Source: Hoeflea_A sp040932035 (GTDB taxonomy: Bacteria > Pseudomonadota > Alphaproteobacteria > Rhizobiales > Rhizobiaceae). From it: 64,000 bases of DNA. Numbering within the stretch: the stretch's first letter is position 1; the number at the start of each line of letters is the position of its first letter. The stretch spans positions 1,612,001 through 1,676,000 of the forward strand of contig NZ_JBFRBB010000001.1 in assembly GCF_040932035.1 (NCBI RefSeq), written 5' to 3'. The position numbers and the translations under genes were made by a program. The notes below the pieces were generated by a model that ran no database searches, was not told where the DNA came from, and saw only the letters and a list, made by a program, of their open reading frames with translations. Below, piece after piece: positions 60,520-64,000 of this stretch.

Positions 60520-61518
60520 ATGAGAAATTCGCTGATTGGATTTGCCGGAGCCGTTGCGATGCTGCTGACGCCCTTCTTTGCGCAAGCAGAGACCACGATT
60601 CGCGTGACATTGCAGTTGCCGGAATCCCATTCCCTGGGCCAGAACTGGAATCGCTTCAAGGAAATCGTCGAGCGTGAAAGCAACGGCGAATTGCAATTGC
60701 AGCTGTTTCCGTCTGCACAGCTCTACAAGGACAATCAGGTTCCTGAGGCCGTGGGTTCAGGCGCCATTGAGGCTGGGTCGGCTTTTCTTGGCCGGTTCGC
60801 CGGATCGGTGCCCGCCGTTGACGTTGTTGCCCTGCCGTTTTTCTTCAAGGACGAAGCCGCCCTGCGGCTGTCGATATCAACCGGTTCGCCCATGCGTCAG
60901 CTGCTAGATACGGCCATATTGGAGGAAACCGGCGCTCGGGTGCTCTGGTGGCAGGCTTTTGGGCGCAATGTTTATCTGAGCAAGGACACACCCCTGCGTC
61001 TGCCGGATGACGTCCGCGGCAAGAAGGTGCGCACCTACGGCAAGGTGCAGGGCTGGACGGCCGAAGCGCTTGGCGGCGCACCGACACTGTTGTCGGGGTC
61101 CAAGCAGTTCCTGGCATATCAGCAGGGCGTGGTCGATATCGGAATGACCGGCGCGTCAGCGGTCGAAAGCCGCAAGCTCTACGAGGTCATGAATTCCATG
61201 ACGCTGACATTCGACAGCGTTATCGAGTTTGTCGCCGTCATCAATAACGACTTCTTCGAAGGCCTTTCACAGGAAGAGCAACAGCTGATCCTCGATGCCG
61301 CATCGACGGTCGAAGAAGAGTTGCGCGATGAAATCTACGCGCAGGAGGCGCGGGCGGTCGAGGCACTCAAAACGAAGATGAACGTCATTGAGCTGACGGC
61401 TGAGGAGCGTGACCAATGGCGCAAGGCAACAAGCGCGGTGATAGACCGCTTCATGGCTGAGGTCGGATCGACGGGCGAGGCGGTGGTCAAGGCGGGGCTT
61501 GAGGAAGAGGGGCAATAA
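60520..61518 (+). CDS. dctP: TRAP solute-binding protein, DctP type (second system)
   Basis: 332 residues from ATG 60520. Signal peptide ending FFAQA-ETT; binding-protein core LPESHSLGQNWNRFKEIVE, with KKVRTYGKVQGWTAEALGGAPT around the carboxylate-binding region. Only about 35% like the first DctP by eye, so a different substrate. Starts the second TRAP operon. Confidence 0.9.
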   Translation: MRNSLIGFAGAVAMLLTPFFAQAETTIRVTLQLPESHSLGQNWNRFKEIVERESNGELQLQLFPSAQLYKDNQVPEAVGSGAIEAGSAFLGRFAGSVPAVDVVALPFFFKDEAALRLSISTGSPMRQLLDTAILEETGARVLWWQAFGRNVYLSKDTPLRLPDDVRGKKVRTYGKVQGWTAEALGGAPTLLSGSKQFLAYQQGVVDIGMTGASAVESRKLYEVMNSMTLTFDSVIEFVAVINNDFFEGLSQEEQQLILDAASTVEEELRDEIYAQEARAVEALKTKMNVIELTAEERDQWRKATSAVIDRFMAEVGSTGEAVVKAGLEEEGQ

Positions 61519-61523
61519 CCACT

Positions 61524-62039
61524 GTGCGCAGATTGGTCTGGATTGCCGACTGGCTGTCCGAGCTGACCGGAAAGCTCGCCGCGTGGATATTCTTCGCCAT
61601 CGGTTTCATCGTTACCTATGAAGTCGTGATGCGTTACGTCTTTGTCGCGCCCACCATCTGGGTCGACGAGCTTTCGCGTATCGGGCAAATTTGGGCTGCC
61701 TATCTTGCGGCTGCGTTTACGCTCAAACACCGCGAACTGGTTGTCATCGACATTGCCTTCAAAAAACAAGGCACGCTGGCTCGCCGGCTGGCAGAGTCGT
61801 TTTCGCTGCTTGTCATTGGGTTCTTCTGCTTCGTCACCGTCTTTTACGGCTTCGAGTTATGGCTGCGAGCGACGCTGCGCGGTCACACCACGGACACCTT
61901 ACTTGCATTGCCCCGATGGTTCACCGATGCCTCGGTTTGGGTTGGGTTCGCTGTGCTCGCGTTGCAGGTGCTCGCCGAGTTGATCCGGCTCTGGATCCCT
62001 TCCGCGGATACGGGTGCCAAGGGACAAGGCAGCCAATGA
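61524..62039 (+). CDS. dctQ: TRAP small permease, DctQ type (second system)
   Basis: 171 residues, GTG start 61524, four hydrophobic segments, DELSRIGQIWAAYLAAAFTLKHRELVVID typical of DctQ. ATGA overlap with dctM. Confidence 0.9.
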   Translation: MRRLVWIADWLSELTGKLAAWIFFAIGFIVTYEVVMRYVFVAPTIWVDELSRIGQIWAAYLAAAFTLKHRELVVIDIAFKKQGTLARRLAESFSLLVIGFFCFVTVFYGFELWLRATLRGHTTDTLLALPRWFTDASVWVGFAVLALQVLAELIRLWIPSADTGAKGQGSQ

Positions 62040-63307
62040 CGGCATTCCTGATCATATGCGGTCTGCTGGCGTTGCTTGTGCTCAGAGTGCCTGTGGCCTT
62101 TGCAATGGGAGGGCTTGGCGTCTTCCTCCTTTGGGTATTTCCGCTGCCGCTCAACGCTGTGCCACAAAGGCTCTTTGGCACCATGGACAGTTTCGAACTG
62201 CTTGCCGTGCCCATGTTCCTGCTGATGTCAAATGTGCTTTTGAAAGGAAATGTCGGGCGCGACCTTTTCGCCGCGGTTCAGAGCTGGGTGGGGCATTGGC
62301 CGGGCGGGCTGGGGATCGCGACGATCCTTTCATGCGGTTTGTTTTCCGCCGTGTCCGGTTCATCCGTCGCAACCGCGGCGACGATCGGAACCGTAACGGT
62401 CCCGGAAATGACCGAGCGTGGCTATGGCCGCCCTTTTGTTCTGGGACTACTGGCAGCGGGCGGAACGCTGGGCATCCTCATCCCGCCCTCTATCCCGCTC
62501 ATACTCTATGGCGTGGTGACGGAAACATCGATCCCGAAGCTGTTCCTGGCAGGCATTGGTCCGGGGCTTTTTCTCTCCGCCGCATTCATTGTCTATTCCT
62601 TGGTATATGCAAGGACTGGAAATTCTTTCGAGCCGGCGCCGAAAGCAACCTGGGCTGAGCGCGGCCGGGCAACGATGCTGGCGCTGCCGACCATCGTTCT
62701 TGCCGCTGCTATCATCGGCTCAATCTATCTTGGTATTGCCACCCCGTCGGAAAGCGCCGCTATCGGCTTCGTCATGGCGCTTGTCATAACCTTTGCCATG
62801 GGACGCATGACGGTGCCGCTGGTTAAAAAGGCCGTCTATGACTCCATGAAAACGACGGCGATGATCTTCCTCATCGTTGCTGGCGCCAAGGTGTTTTCCT
62901 ATGCAATAACGCTTTACCGGATTCCGCAGGGTATATCGGCGCTGCTGTCGGACAACATTGACAGCGCCGGCCTGTTTGTACTCGCCGTTGGGCTTGTGCT
63001 TCTGGTCGTCGGCCTGTTTCTGGAATCAATTTCCATGCTGTTGATCATGGTGCCGGTCCTGTTTCCGTCGCTGGCGGCGATGGGCATCGATCCGATCTGG
63101 TTTGGAATATTCTTTGTGGTGCTGATCGAGACGGCGCTGATCACACCGCCGGTCGGCATGAACCTTTTCATCATACAGGGTGTCGGCAACGCGTCGCTGT
63201 CCGAAGTTGTGCGCGGCGCCTTTCCGTTTGTGCTGATCCTGCTTGCCACCGCGGCGCTGCTGTGGTTCTGGCCGGGCATGGCGCTTTGGATTCCAAACGG
63301 ATGGTGA
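62036..63307 (+). CDS. dctM: TRAP large permease, DctM type (second system)
   Basis: 423 residues from ATG 62036. Typical DctM: SAVSGSSVATAATIGTVTVPEM, GGTLGILIPPSIPLILYG, TPPVGMNLF. Canonical length, unlike the longer dctM at 4068. An in-frame upstream extension overlaps dctQ and is not used. Confidence 0.93.
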   Translation: MTAFLIICGLLALLVLRVPVAFAMGGLGVFLLWVFPLPLNAVPQRLFGTMDSFELLAVPMFLLMSNVLLKGNVGRDLFAAVQSWVGHWPGGLGIATILSCGLFSAVSGSSVATAATIGTVTVPEMTERGYGRPFVLGLLAAGGTLGILIPPSIPLILYGVVTETSIPKLFLAGIGPGLFLSAAFIVYSLVYARTGNSFEPAPKATWAERGRATMLALPTIVLAAAIIGSIYLGIATPSESAAIGFVMALVITFAMGRMTVPLVKKAVYDSMKTTAMIFLIVAGAKVFSYAITLYRIPQGISALLSDNIDSAGLFVLAVGLVLLVVGLFLESISMLLIMVPVLFPSLAAMGIDPIWFGIFFVVLIETALITPPVGMNLFIIQGVGNASLSEVVRGAFPFVLILLATAALLWFWPGMALWIPNGW

Positions 63308-63312
63308 TGCGC

Positions 63313-64000
63313 CTATCCGGCCGTATCCTTCTTCACCGGGTATTTGATTTCACGTCCAAACAGCCTTTGGGCATTTCTGAAGGCTATTTTTTCCGCCGTC
63401 TCGCGCGGCAGCCGTGCCAGCCACCGCCGGTTTGTTGCAATCAGGCCTTCATAATTGGCCCATTGGCTGTTGACCCATGTGTCAGTGCCAACCATCAGCC
63501 TATCGGCATGCCGCATGATTACGGGCTGCCAGCGTTCCCAGTTGGACAGGATATCGTTTTCACGAAAGGACGTGTCCGCATAAAGCGTTGCATATCGAGA
63601 CAGCATTTCATCCACCTTTTCGGGCGGGTCTGACATGCCCGCATGCGCCCAGATGATGGTCAAAGCCGGCTCCAGCTCGTAAAAGAGCTCGACGGGGTCA
63701 GCGCCCGAGTGAACATGGATCAGAATGTCGTTATCCACTGCAAGTGCGGCAATGTCCTCCAGAAACGGTCGATCGTCCGGATCAAGCCTGTGGACATGGA
63801 ACTCGCCCAGCCCTTGATGGGGGTGACGTTCAAGGCGGTCCTTCAGGTAGTCCAGCATGCCATCGGCATTGATCCAGTTCCCGGAACCTACGCTTCCATG
63901 ATAGGGGCGCAATTCGGGAACCACTCTGTCGGGCGCAAACTCGAACAGACGGATCGTGCCTTCATCCGGTGTTGACGAAACCAGCGCCATGGCAACGCCG
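63313..64000 (-). CDS. Amidohydrolase family protein, C-terminal part
   Basis: About 225 visible residues; the frame stays open to the window edge (GVA-MALV), so the N terminus is outside. Features of the TIM-barrel metal hydrolases: GLGEFHVHRLD, ILIHVHSG, TIIWAHAGMSDPPE, LMVGTDTW (metal Asp). Related to 2-pyrone-4,6-dicarboxylate/ACMSD-type hydrolases. It ends 5 bases after the TRAP operon, convergent. Confidence 0.85.
   Translation of the reverse strand, partial: GVAMALVSSTPDEGTIRLFEFAPDRVVPELRPYHGSVGSGNWINADGMLDYLKDRLERHPHQGLGEFHVHRLDPDDRPFLEDIAALAVDNDILIHVHSGADPVELFYELEPALTIIWAHAGMSDPPEKVDEMLSRYATLYADTSFRENDILSNWERWQPVIMRHADRLMVGTDTWVNSQWANYEGLIATNRRWLARLPRETAEKIAFRNAQRLFGREIKYPVKKDTAG

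Overview
The window is about 64 kb of an alphaproteobacterial chromosome. The organism is most likely a Hyphomicrobiales (Rhizobiales) relative. This is inferred from codon choice, CTTGNN-N17-CTAnnn type tRNA promoters, two TRAP transporter operons and phage gene families typical of that order. A complete-looking temperate phage of about 45.2 kb sits in a tRNA-Pro(GGG) gene.

Layout: (1) Left flank 1-9340: the 3' part of a cytochrome P450 gene, a GNAT acetyltransferase, a metallophosphoesterase, a TRAP dctPQM operon, and several small envelope, lipoprotein or secreted proteins. (2) Prophage 9341-54558, bounded by an identical 46-bp repeat (9341-9386 and 54513-54558). The repeat is the 5' half of the tRNA, from its 5' leader to the end of the anticodon loop. 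(3) Right flank 54559-64000: a gene-poor stretch with a possible sRNA, a beta-propeller-like secreted protein with a disrupted 3' end, an Ada-type methyl-DNA repair regulator, an isocitrate lyase/PEP mutase family enzyme, small hypotheticals, an SMP-30-like secreted protein, a second TRAP operon, and part of an amidohydrolase.

The prophage is organised like lambda. A leftward operon (15291 to 9543) carries four small genes, a RecE-like PD-(D/E)XK nuclease, RecT, a Gp37/Gp68 protein, an HNH-like protein, an excisionase and an integrase. It is driven by pL, whose spacer holds an 18-bp operator. A LexA-like self-cleaving repressor (17263-18114) faces a small Cro-position gene that appears to be leaderless, and the same operator recurs three times between them. 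The rightward operon (18202-24496) carries a RuvC-like resolvase, a LexA-type DNA-binding domain, two DNA methyltransferases, an HNH nuclease and a DnaB helicase. Late genes (25637-49152) encode terminase and a T7-like podovirus virion set: connector-type portal, scaffold, coat, tail tubular proteins A and B, three internal virion proteins, T7-type tail fibre. An endolysin and a small-membrane-protein lysis cassette follow. No phage RNA polymerase is present.

Accessory genes interrupt the late region on the opposite strand. They include several multi-TM proteins, a candidate BECR-fold nuclease, lipoprotein and mini-proteins, SRAP, SNase, and a second tyrosine recombinase. A membrane-anchored patatin phospholipase lies just inside attR. 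The points most worth following are: the phage replaces both the 5' half and the promoter of the host tRNA and leaves an orphan promoter plus half-tRNA at attR; the operator/leaderless switch; a roughly 540-nt non-coding, inverted-repeat-rich region between pL and the immunity genes; and a discoidin-like insertion in the tail tubular protein.
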